64,000 nucleotides of DNA from positions 147,700-211,699 of the forward strand of contig CAXTVQ010000001.1 in the NCBI GenBank assembly GCA_964247705.1. Reading direction: 5' to 3'. Made by a program: the position numbers and the translations under genes. This stretch comes from LMUY01 sp964247705 (GTDB lineage: Bacteria; Pseudomonadota; Alphaproteobacteria; Acetobacterales; Acetobacteraceae). The notes beneath the pieces were generated by a model. It did not search any database and had not been told where the DNA came from. It was given only the letters and a program-made list of their open reading frames with translations. Below are positions 1 to 7,721 of the stretch, one piece after another (the stretch's first letter is position 1; every line of letters starts with the position of its first letter).

Positions 1-1
1 A

Positions 2-482
2 ATGAAAGCGCCGCTCCGCCTCGCGCTGGCGATCTGCCTTGCCTGCCTGTCGATGACCGCGCAGGGCCGGGCGCAAGAAGCGATCCCGACCCAGTCGCCG
101 CAGCCGGACCTGGTGAAGCTGCTGCCGCCGGACGTTGCATCCGCCAAGATTTTCACCCTGGCAGTGGCGCTCGGCTCGCCGCCGGACGATTTCCGTGACG
201 CCAAGGGCGATGTGGCCGGGTGGGAGATCGACATCATGCGCGCGGCCGCCGAGGCGTTGGGGCTTACCCTGGATATCNNNNNNNNNNNNNNNNNNNNNNN
301 NNNNNNNNNNNNNNNNNNNNNNNNNNNNNNNNNNNNNNNNNNNNNNNNNNNNNNNNNNNNNNNNNNNNNNNNNNNNNTATCTCGTAGACAACGGCACCTA
401 TACCAAGATCGTCACCAAATGGGGCCTGCTGGACGGTGCGATCAAGCAAGTGCCGATAAACCCGACCGGCACTCCGCGCTGA
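2..482 (+). CDS. Amino-acid ABC transporter substrate-binding protein, interrupted by an assembly gap
   Basis: This is a family 3 periplasmic binding protein for polar amino acids. It opens with a signal peptide (MKAPLRLALAICLACLSMTA, then GRAQE) and the lobe I sequence GWEIDIMRAAAEALGL. After the run of N the last 34 codons are read in another frame and end YTKIVTKWGLLDG, the usual C-terminal helix of the family. Only about 126 residues are visible against the usual 260-300, so well over 100 bases must be missing and the frame change is not evidence of mutation. The stop TGA overlaps the permease start (TGATG), so the two are translationally coupled. Substrate cannot be read from what remains. 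Whether the ATG at base 2 is the true start is unproven because the window begins there. Confidence 0.85.
278..377. other. Assembly gap of 100 N
   Basis: Exactly 100 N replace the middle of the binding-protein gene. A round 100 is the usual placeholder for a gap of unknown size. The flanks share no more than four bases (tatc), so unlike the gap near 52.8 kb this one hides real missing sequence. Confidence 0.99.
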
Positions 483-1321
483 TGCCCGAACGCCTGGCCA
501 CGGCGCAGGCGCTGCGGGTGGTGCCGTTGCGTCACCCGTGGACGTGGCTGGCCAGCGTCGCCGTGGTGGCGATTGCGGCCGCCATGCTGTTCAGCGTCGC
601 CACCAACCCGGCGTTTGAATGGCCAGTGGTCGGCGAGTACATGCTGAACGGCCAGATCCTGCTGGGCCTGGCGCGCACGCTGGAGCTGACGGTCATCGCG
701 ATGGCGATCGGGCTGGTGCTGGGCACGGTTCTGGCTGTGATGCGGCTGTCGGCGAACCGGCTGCTGAGCACGCTGTCCTGGGTTTATACCTGGTTCTTCC
801 GCAGCGTGCCGGCGCTGGTTCAACTGATCTTCTGGTACAATTTCGGCGCGCTGTATCCGGTGATCGTCTTGCGCGTGCCGTTCGGGCCGGTGCTGTTCAG
901 CGCCACCATCAACCAGTTGATCACACCGATGTTCGCCGCCCTTGCGGGATTAGGCCTGGCGCAAGCCGCGTATACGGCCGAAGTGGTGCGCGCTGGCATC
1001 GTGGCGGTGCCGCCGGGTCAGGTCCGGGCCGCGAAGGCGCTCGGCATGCGCCCGGTGACGATCTTCCGCCGCATCGTCTTTCCACAGGCCATGCGCGTGA
1101 TCATCCCGCCGGTCGGCAACGAGGTGATCTCCATGGTGAAGAACACGTCGTTGGTCAGCGTGATTGCGCTCGCCGAGCTGCTCTACACGGCGCAACTGAT
1201 CTATGCGCGCACCTACGAGACGATCCCGCTGCTGATCGTGGCGTCGCTCTGGTATCTGGCCGTGGTGTCGGTGTTATCCGCCGGGCAGCATGTGCTCGAG
1301 CGCCGTTACCGCGCACGATGA
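482..1321 (+). CDS. Amino-acid ABC transporter permease (HisM/GlnP type)
   Basis: Inner-membrane permease of about 279 residues. The N-terminal helix WLASVAVVAIAAAMLF is followed by the conserved start of the family (GLARTLELTVIAMAIGLVLG), the EAA-type loop (GQVRAAKALGMRPVTIFRRI) and the C-terminal VGNEVISMVKNTSLVSVIAL. These identify the polar-amino-acid 3-TM family. The start ATG overlaps the stop of the upstream binding protein, and the stop TGA overlaps the ATG of the ATPase, giving a tight three-gene operon. An open frame running back to base 2 gives a false fusion with the binding protein that only arises through the N run. Confidence 0.93.
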   Translation: MPERLATAQALRVVPLRHPWTWLASVAVVAIAAAMLFSVATNPAFEWPVVGEYMLNGQILLGLARTLELTVIAMAIGLVLGTVLAVMRLSANRLLSTLSWVYTWFFRSVPALVQLIFWYNFGALYPVIVLRVPFGPVLFSATINQLITPMFAALAGLGLAQAAYTAEVVRAGIVAVPPGQVRAAKALGMRPVTIFRRIVFPQAMRVIIPPVGNEVISMVKNTSLVSVIALAELLYTAQLIYARTYETIPLLIVASLWYLAVVSVLSAGQHVLERRYRAR

Positions 1322-2079
1322 GCCCGATGGTGCGCATCCGCGGCCTGCAGAAAAGCTACGGCGCGCGCACGGTGCTGAGCGGGATCGACCTCGACGTCGC
1401 CGCAGGCAGCGTGATGTGCATCATCGGCCCGTCCGGCTCTGGCAAGAGCACGCTGCTCGCCTGCATCAACCATCTCGAGCGGATCGACGCCGGACAAATC
1501 TGGGTGGGTGGCGAACTGGTCGGCTACCGGGAACGGCGCGGCGCGCTGCATGAACTGCCGGAACGGCGAGTTGCGGCAATGCGGGAACGGGTTGGCATGG
1601 TGTTCCAGCAATTCAACTTGTTCCCGCACATGACGGCGTTGCAGAACGTTGCCGAGGCGCCGGTGCAGGTGAAACGCGCGCGCCCAGCGGCGGCCAACGC
1701 ACGCGCAATGACGCTGCTGGAGCGGGTGGGTTTGGTCGGCAAGCATGCAAACTACCCGGCGCAGCTCTCCGGCGGCGAGCAGCAGCGGGTGGCCATCGCG
1801 CGAGCCCTGGCGATGGACCCGCAAGTGATGCTGTTCGACGAACCGACCTCCGCGCTGGACCCGGAATTGGTCGGCGAGGTGCTGGCGGTGATGCAGGACC
1901 TTGCGCGCTCGGGCATGACGATGGTGGTCGTAACGCACGAATTGGCCTTCGCGCGCGAGGTGGGTGACGAGTTGGTGTTCATGGACGCCGGTCGCATCGT
2001 CGAACGCGGCGCCCCGCGCACCGTGCTGAGCGCTCCGCAGGAGCGGCGGACGCAGGATTTCCTCTCCCGCGTGCTGTGA
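1318..2079 (+). CDS. Amino-acid ABC transporter ATP-binding protein
   Basis: Cytoplasmic ATPase of 253 residues that powers the preceding permease. Walker A (GPSGSGKSTLL), the Q-loop (VFQQFNLFPHMT), the signature LSGGEQQRVAIARAL, Walker B (VMLFDEPTSALDPE) and the H-loop (VVVTHELAFA) are all present, so it should be active. Start ATG overlaps the permease stop (ATGA). The family (GlnQ/HisP) normally has 240-260 residues. A short insert around residues 65-80 (VGYRERRGALHELPERR) lies before the Q-loop, as in several alphaproteobacterial members. The operon ends here, tail to tail with the methyltransferase on the other strand, 19 bases away. Confidence 0.95.
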   Translation: MSPMVRIRGLQKSYGARTVLSGIDLDVAAGSVMCIIGPSGSGKSTLLACINHLERIDAGQIWVGGELVGYRERRGALHELPERRVAAMRERVGMVFQQFNLFPHMTALQNVAEAPVQVKRARPAAANARAMTLLERVGLVGKHANYPAQLSGGEQQRVAIARALAMDPQVMLFDEPTSALDPELVGEVLAVMQDLARSGMTMVVVTHELAFAREVGDELVFMDAGRIVERGAPRTVLSAPQERRTQDFLSRVL

Positions 2080-2098
2080 CCGGGTGACGGGGGAGTTG

Positions 2099-3058
2099 CT
2101 AGGTTTCGGCCGCCGCATCTGCTCCTTGGGAGGCAGTTTTTAGAGAGGCGGGCAAGAGCGCAAGGGGGGAGGGGATCAGACTTGGCTCTCCAGCCAACAG
2201 CCAGTCGACTTGAGCGCGCAACTCCAACATTGTTTGTTTCAGCAGTGACAGCCGTCTTGTCGCAAAGGCGCCTTGTGATAGCGCGGCCGCCGAAGACTTT
2301 CCTCCACGCCGCAACCAAGCGAAGAACTCGCATCCTTCAGCCGCCGTCGTCCTGTCAACGCGCCAGTCCGTCTTGCCGAGATAGGCCAACTCGAGCATGA
2401 CGAGCTCGAAACTCGAAGGCGTGAAGCGCCAGGCGTGCATGTCAATATAATCGGAACTGGACGCGAGGGCCGCTCGTAGCGTCTCGGCTTCCTCCAAGCT
2501 GTGGACGAAACTCAATCCGCGCGAAGGATGCTGGCTCCATCCGCCCTCACCACCGTCTCGGGCGGCATAAGCGAGATAGTCGAAGCCGAGCCAGGGATCA
2601 TGCCTCACGCGCTTCTCGGAATGCGCGGCGAGGACCTGACCGGTGGTCGTTAGCGTTTGAAAGTAGTCGAAACAGTAGCGCTTGTCCGGTATTGCCAGGA
2701 TAACGACGCCGTCGGGCTTCAGCAGTGTCTCCGCCGAAGCGAGAAATGCGGTTAGATCAGGCGTGTGTTCCACCACGTGGCTCGCGATGAAGGCATCGAA
2801 CGTGCCATGGACGTCAGCGGGAACTGCCGAGCTCAGGGGACCATCTGCCCAGACGAAATCCACCGTTTCTATGCGGCTGGTGTCGACCGCTGCATGATCC
2901 CGGTATTTCGCACGCAATCCCTCTCGGTCCAGGTGATCGAGCGTGTATGTGTTCCAGCCAAGAGACTTTGGCGCGATAGGATTGTGGCTTGCGCCCACCT
3001 CGATGAGCTTCGCCCCGCGCGGCAAACCCCGAAGCAGCGTCTCTACTCTACTTCCCAA
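2099..3058 (-). CDS. SAM-dependent methyltransferase, probably glycan-linked
   Basis: Class I methyltransferase. Motif I is LIEVGASHNPIAPK, the acidic end of strand 2 is YTLDHLDREGL, and motif IV and after is FDAFIASHVVEHTPD followed by LLKPDGVVILAIPDKRY. The C-terminal third has no recognised domain. Upstream residues in the same frame look like antisense noise from the neighbouring gene, so I place the start at the TTG at 3058, which overlaps the stop of the upstream fusion gene by 11 bases and gives 319 residues. No ATG lies nearby, so the start is uncertain. Coupling to the glycosyltransferase fusion points to methylation of a glycan or of its lipid-linked precursor; the acceptor is unknown. 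GC is lower than in most of the window. Confidence 0.75.
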   Translation of the reverse strand: MGSRVETLLRGLPRGAKLIEVGASHNPIAPKSLGWNTYTLDHLDREGLRAKYRDHAAVDTSRIETVDFVWADGPLSSAVPADVHGTFDAFIASHVVEHTPDLTAFLASAETLLKPDGVVILAIPDKRYCFDYFQTLTTTGQVLAAHSEKRVRHDPWLGFDYLAYAARDGGEGGWSQHPSRGLSFVHSLEEAETLRAALASSSDYIDMHAWRFTPSSFELVMLELAYLGKTDWRVDRTTAAEGCEFFAWLRRGGKSSAAALSQGAFATRRLSLLKQTMLELRAQVDWLLAGEPSLIPSPLALLPASLKTASQGADAAAET

Positions 3059-6000
3059 GGTTGACCACCATGGTTTGATGGCGCCATGGCGTGATACGCC
3101 GTGGTGGAAACGCCAATCGGAACGTGTGATCCAGACGGTCGAAATTGATGTTGTAGAACGGATCTGTATCCAACAACGGTCCCCATTTCCGGCGCATGTA
3201 GGACGCCTCTGCGGCCGCCCTCTCGACTTGGCTCGGAGTCGCATCCGTCCCGCGCGACGCCGATTCCAAATGGAACAGTTCCGCAAAAGGCGTCCAGATC
3301 ACACGCAGCCCATGGCTGCGGATCTTCATGCAGAGATCGACGTCATTGAAGGAAACAGGGAGATTGACCTCATCGAGGCCGCCGACTGCGTCGAAGGTCT
3401 CGCGGCGGATGGCCAAGCACGCGCCGGTGACGCCGGAGACCTCTTTCGTGAGACAATACTGTCCGAAATAACCGATGGAGGAACTATCCTCGAAGTGTCC
3501 AAAATGCCCCGCTACGCCAGGGCCGCCCTCATGGTTTCCAACCCCCAAGACAACGCCGGCGTGCTGGATCCTTTTGTCGGCGTAATACAATTTCGCTCCG
3601 ACTGCTCCAACGTCGGGACGCATCACGAGCGAAACCATTTCCGTCAGCCAGGATGGCGCTATCACGTCGACATCGTTGTTCAGCATCAGGATGACGTCGC
3701 CGGTCGAGACTCCGACTGCATGATTGTTGATCGCGGAGTAGTTGAAAGCTCCCTCATAGCTGATCACACGGACCCTGCTGTCCAATCGAAGCCTCTGGAG
3801 CAACGCCAAGGCGTCGGGATCCGATGACCCGTTGTCCACGATCAGCACTTCCAGATCATCGTAGTCGGTTCTGTGCAGAAGACCGCCGACGCACCGTGCG
3901 AGCAAATCTGCCTTGTCCTTGGTCGGCACGACGATGCTCACCTTCGGGACGACGGCAGGGAGGCTGCGCCGTACGCGGCTCCAAAGCGGGGTGGCCGGTG
4001 CAGGAACGACCTCGGCATCGATATGCTGGGATTGCAGGTAGTCGGCAATGGCGACGCGGGCGGCAGCAACGCATTCATCGAGGCGGGCTTGCGAGAATGA
4101 GGACGGCCTGTCGGTTCGACGCCAATGGTAGAGTATCGCGGGTATGTGGACGATCGTGTCTGCCTCGCTGACAGCGCACGCCCGCAACGCCAGATCATAA
4201 TCCTGACTTCCATCGACGAGGTTCTCACGCAGGCCGCCTAGTTTCTCGACGAGAGACCGCCGATAGACACCGAGATGGCTGATTAGGTTGTGCCCAAGAA
4301 GAAGGTCGATGTTGTAGTCCGGTTTGAAGTAAGGGTTGGCCCGGCGTCCATCCTCGTCGATATGGTCCTCGTCCGAATAGATCAGGTTCGCGTCCGGCCG
4401 GTTGTTGATGGCAACGGCGACCTCATAAAGCGCTTGCTCGGCCAAGATGTCGTCGTGGTCCAACAGCGCCAAGAACTCGCCGGTCGCCAGCGTCAGAGCC
4501 GAATTCGTCGCTGCGGCAATATGGCCGTTCACGTCCCGCCGCAGCCATTTGATGCGAGGTTCCTCGGCCGCCAACTCTCGCATTACTCGCACGACCGTGT
4601 CGGACGGGGACGCATCGTCTGCGACGCAGAGCTCCCAGTGGGGGTAAAGCTGGGCGCGCACCGACGATATGGCTGCCCGAAGCAGCTCTTCCGATGCGTC
4701 GTAGGAGGGCATGATGACGGAGATCAGAGGCTTGAGCTTCAAGGAGCACGCATGCTCCCGTATCAAGGTCCGATCATGATCGTTCAGCGTGTCGACCTCT
4801 CGAACCCAACGGTCATAGTCCGTCTCTGGCCGCGCCTCAGCGGCTGGCGGCAGTAGGGTGGTGACTGCGGCAATGGCCGGGGCCTCGGCCTGTCGCGCAA
4901 GAATGCCATCACTCAGCTCGACAGACAGCCGTGCCTGGCGTTCAAAGGGCTTGTTTGCACTCTGCGGCGTGATGATCCGAAAGACGGTGCGCGCAGTTTG
5001 CCGGATGGCGCGCCGTGCTGGCGCTGGCAGCGCCGCACCGAACTCACGAATGGGCTTGGTGGCGCGCCATGTTGAGGAATAGATCACCCGGTCGCGCTCG
5101 CGCTCGGCTGCGCGTCGTTCCAACGTGACGGCAAGCTCTCGATCAGATGCCGCCGCCAAATCGGCCCGGGCATGCTCCAGGGCAAGGAGAAGGCGCCCAT
5201 TTTCGGCCAATACCTTGTTGTTGCGCTCGTCGGCCAGTCGCATGGCCGCGGCTGCATCGGATTGTTTGGCGCTCACCTTGATCAATTCAGCCTCAAGCAA
5301 CGCGCGCTCCGCGATGGCCGCCCCGTAGGCGACTTGGGCTACTCCTTCGCGTCTGCGCGCCTGCTCGGCATCGTCGAGCGATAACGCAAGCTGCCGCTGA
5401 GCCCGGACTGCGTCCGCCTCGGCCTTCTCAATTGCGCGCGCTGCCGTTTGGTTCGCCTCTTTGAGACGCAGGCTGCTGTCCTCGATCAGCCGGTTGAGCC
5501 GCTCAATCTCCTGGTGAGCAGATCCTACTTCATGCGCATGGTTCTGGTTCGAAATCCGCAGCCGTATCAGTTCGGCGAACGCGAGCAGTTCCGTGCGGCC
5601 TCGACCAGAGTCGCTCTTCTCCAGAAGGTAGGCATGGGCGGTCAGGAACGATGCGTCGAAGCTAAAGACTGGCGCGTATCCAACGTCCGCAAACCGCTCC
5701 AACCACCAGATGACGGGCTTGACGTTGACGTGGGTGGACTCCTCCAGATCCGTTGGCGATGACGAAAATAGAACCCGAGGAGCGGCCGCGGTGACGGCAG
5801 AGATCGCCTTGACCGCATCCGCCTCCTCCATGTGTTCTAGGACCTCGATGCAAGTCACGAGATCATACCGACCGTCTATGGGCTCAGCGATCGAGCCTTG
5901 GGAGACAAACGACCTGAGATCGGTTCTGACTTGTGAGACGGCGAACCTGGAGATATCGCGTCCCCACGTCGGCACATTGCGGTCCCACAGCGCCTCCACG

Positions 6001-6197
6001 AGGAAACCGTGCGCGCAGCCGGCATCGAACACGGTATCGGGGCGCAGGCCGAGAAGGATCTTATCTGCGACTGCCCCGAAGAACCGGCTCCAGTGCGGCT
6101 CATCCCTGCCATACACGAGGCTTCCACAATGCGAGGTAAAATAGCTTTCGCCGTAGGCTTCGTCGCTGTGACCTGCGGCTTCGTCTAGATCTGCCAT
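3048..6197 (-). CDS. Four-part fusion: methyltransferase, coiled coil and two GT2 glycosyltransferase domains
   Basis: A 1049-residue protein. Residues about 50-195 are a class I methyltransferase (FDAGCAHGFLVEAL, then YDLVTCIEVLEHMEE). Residues about 225-370 form an Ala/Glu/Arg-rich coiled coil, followed by a YSSTWRATKPIREF linker often seen in multidomain glycosyltransferases. Residues about 491-680 are a GT2 domain (LISVIMPSYD, LLDHDDILAEQ, YSDEDHIDEDG). Residues about 752-985 are a second GT2 domain (KVSIVVPTKDKADLL, MLNNDVDVI, FNDVDLCMKI). No signal peptide or membrane span is seen, so it probably works at the cytoplasmic face of the membrane, building an O-antigen, capsule or flagellar glycan. 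It starts at the ATG at 6197 and overlaps the next methyltransferase. Sugars and acceptor are unknown. Confidence 0.85.
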   Translation of the reverse strand: MADLDEAAGHSDEAYGESYFTSHCGSLVYGRDEPHWSRFFGAVADKILLGLRPDTVFDAGCAHGFLVEALWDRNVPTWGRDISRFAVSQVRTDLRSFVSQGSIAEPIDGRYDLVTCIEVLEHMEEADAVKAISAVTAAAPRVLFSSSPTDLEESTHVNVKPVIWWLERFADVGYAPVFSFDASFLTAHAYLLEKSDSGRGRTELLAFAELIRLRISNQNHAHEVGSAHQEIERLNRLIEDSSLRLKEANQTAARAIEKAEADAVRAQRQLALSLDDAEQARRREGVAQVAYGAAIAERALLEAELIKVSAKQSDAAAAMRLADERNNKVLAENGRLLLALEHARADLAAASDRELAVTLERRAAERERDRVIYSSTWRATKPIREFGAALPAPARRAIRQTARTVFRIITPQSANKPFERQARLSVELSDGILARQAEAPAIAAVTTLLPPAAEARPETDYDRWVREVDTLNDHDRTLIREHACSLKLKPLISVIMPSYDASEELLRAAISSVRAQLYPHWELCVADDASPSDTVVRVMRELAAEEPRIKWLRRDVNGHIAAATNSALTLATGEFLALLDHDDILAEQALYEVAVAINNRPDANLIYSDEDHIDEDGRRANPYFKPDYNIDLLLGHNLISHLGVYRRSLVEKLGGLRENLVDGSQDYDLALRACAVSEADTIVHIPAILYHWRRTDRPSSFSQARLDECVAAARVAIADYLQSQHIDAEVVPAPATPLWSRVRRSLPAVVPKVSIVVPTKDKADLLARCVGGLLHRTDYDDLEVLIVDNGSSDPDALALLQRLRLDSRVRVISYEGAFNYSAINNHAVGVSTGDVILMLNNDVDVIAPSWLTEMVSLVMRPDVGAVGAKLYYADKRIQHAGVVLGVGNHEGGPGVAGHFGHFEDSSSIGYFGQYCLTKEVSGVTGACLAIRRETFDAVGGLDEVNLPVSFNDVDLCMKIRSHGLRVIWTPFAELFHLESASRGTDATPSQVERAAAEASYMRRKWGPLLDTDPFYNINFDRLDHTFRLAFPPRRITPWRHQTMVVNLGK

Positions 6198-6375
6198 ATC
6201 GCTCCAGCCTGAGATCCCGGTCGCACCTTACTCTGACCGGGTGATAGCATTGAAGTGCCCGTTCTGGCTGAATGTCGTGCAAGGCGTAAGGCAGCGCGGG
6301 CACGCGGCAGACAACACCGCCGGCGGCCTGGCCGGGCCGGACGGATACAACCACCCAGCATGACCGGAGTACGCC

Positions 6376-7581
6376 ATGGCCACGATCGACCCAGCCCGTT
6401 TCTTGCATGATCTGCACGATGTGCGCCGGATCGGCACGTATAAAACCGGTGTTCACCGGCCCACCTACTCGCCGCAGGATATGGACTCGCGCCGCTGGCT
6501 GATGGCGCGCATGGCGGAGGTCGGGCTGGAGCCCAGCATGGACGGCATCGGCAACGTGCTCGGGCGCCACCCCGGAAACGGGCCGCATGTGCTGGTCGGC
6601 AGCCATATCGAGAGCCAGAACTACGCCGGCTGGCTGGACGGCGCGCTGGGCGTGGTCGCCGGGCTGGCCCTTGCCCGGGCCGGGCTGTCGGTGGACGTGG
6701 TGGCGTTCGCCGACGAGGAGGGGCATTTCGAGGGCGGCTTCCTCGGCAGCCGCTCCTTCATCGGTAAGCTGAGCGACGAGGAGATGGACCGCGCCCGCAG
6801 CCGCAACGACGGCTCGCCGCTGCGGGACGCCCTCGCCGCGGCAGGATTGGCCGGGTTGCCGCGCATGGTGTCCGAGCCCGGACGCTACCGCGGCTACCTC
6901 GAACTGCATATCGAGCAGGGCACACGGCTGGAACAGGCCGGCGATCACGCGGCCGTTGTCACCGGGATCGTCGCCATCTGGCAGTTCCGCATCACCATCG
7001 GGGGCATGCAGGATCACGCCGGCGGCACCACCATGGCCGAGCGGCGGGATGCCGGGCTGACCGCCGTACGCCTGCTCGCCGCTATCGACGCGTCGTTCCC
7101 CCGCGTGGTGGGGGAGCGCACAACCTGGACCACGGGGCAGATCAAGCTCGAGCCCGGCGCACCCTCCATCATCCCCGGGTCCGCCGAGATCCTGTTCCAG
7201 TTCCGCGATGTCGAATGGGCGGTGCTGGAGCGGCTGGAGGCGTGCCTACGCGGGCTGATCCAGGAGAGCAACCGGCGGGAGCGCTGCCCAGCCACGCTGC
7301 ACGCGCTCCGCCGCAGCATTCCGGCGGCCTGTGACCCGGCATTGATGGCCGCGTTGGAACAGGCCGCCGAGCGTCACGCCCCTGGCGCTTGGCAGCATAT
7401 GCCGAGCGGGGCCGGGCATGACGCACAGGTGATGGCCGAGATCATGCCGTCCGCCATGCTGTTCACGCCCAGCATTGGCGGCATCAGCCACCACTGGGCG
7501 GAGGACACGGCCGAAACCGACCTCGCGCTGTGCTGCGCCGTCCTGGCAGACGCGGTGGAAACGGTGCTGCAGGCGCCTTGA
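6376..7581 (+). CDS. M20-family N-carbamoyl-amino-acid hydrolase / allantoate amidohydrolase-like enzyme
   Basis: A dinuclear-metal hydrolase of 401 residues that cleaves carbamoyl or ureido amides. The family motifs are visible: GSHIESQNYAGWLDGALGV (His77 and Asp88 as metal ligands), FADEEG (Glu114/Glu115, catalytic base and ligand), LELHIEQG (His178), a dimerisation segment about 195-305, SGAGHDAQ and GISHHWAED near the C-terminus. The usual HxD pair of motif one is HxE here (His77, Glu79), which is unusual. A GGAG six bases before the ATG supports the start. It stands alone, divergent from the glycan gene, so the substrate (carbamoyl amino acid, ureidopropionate or allantoate) cannot be told from context. 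Confidence 0.88.
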   Translation: MATIDPARFLHDLHDVRRIGTYKTGVHRPTYSPQDMDSRRWLMARMAEVGLEPSMDGIGNVLGRHPGNGPHVLVGSHIESQNYAGWLDGALGVVAGLALARAGLSVDVVAFADEEGHFEGGFLGSRSFIGKLSDEEMDRARSRNDGSPLRDALAAAGLAGLPRMVSEPGRYRGYLELHIEQGTRLEQAGDHAAVVTGIVAIWQFRITIGGMQDHAGGTTMAERRDAGLTAVRLLAAIDASFPRVVGERTTWTTGQIKLEPGAPSIIPGSAEILFQFRDVEWAVLERLEACLRGLIQESNRRERCPATLHALRRSIPAACDPALMAALEQAAERHAPGAWQHMPSGAGHDAQVMAEIMPSAMLFTPSIGGISHHWAEDTAETDLALCCAVLADAVETVLQAP

Positions 7582-7721
7582 GCTGCGTCTTACATGCCGT
7601 GATGGCAAGGTTTTGATACGCCGGGTGACAAATCCGGTCTGGTACACCGAAGTTTAGTCCTTTCAGAAAAGGGGCGCCAATTGGGTGACCGTTGGCTCTG
7701 CTGCTGGCTTAAAGGACCGAT

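Noticed and set aside
2..1321. Apparent fusion of binding protein and permease in one frame
   Set aside because: The frame is kept open only by the N run; the binding protein really ends at 482 in another frame.
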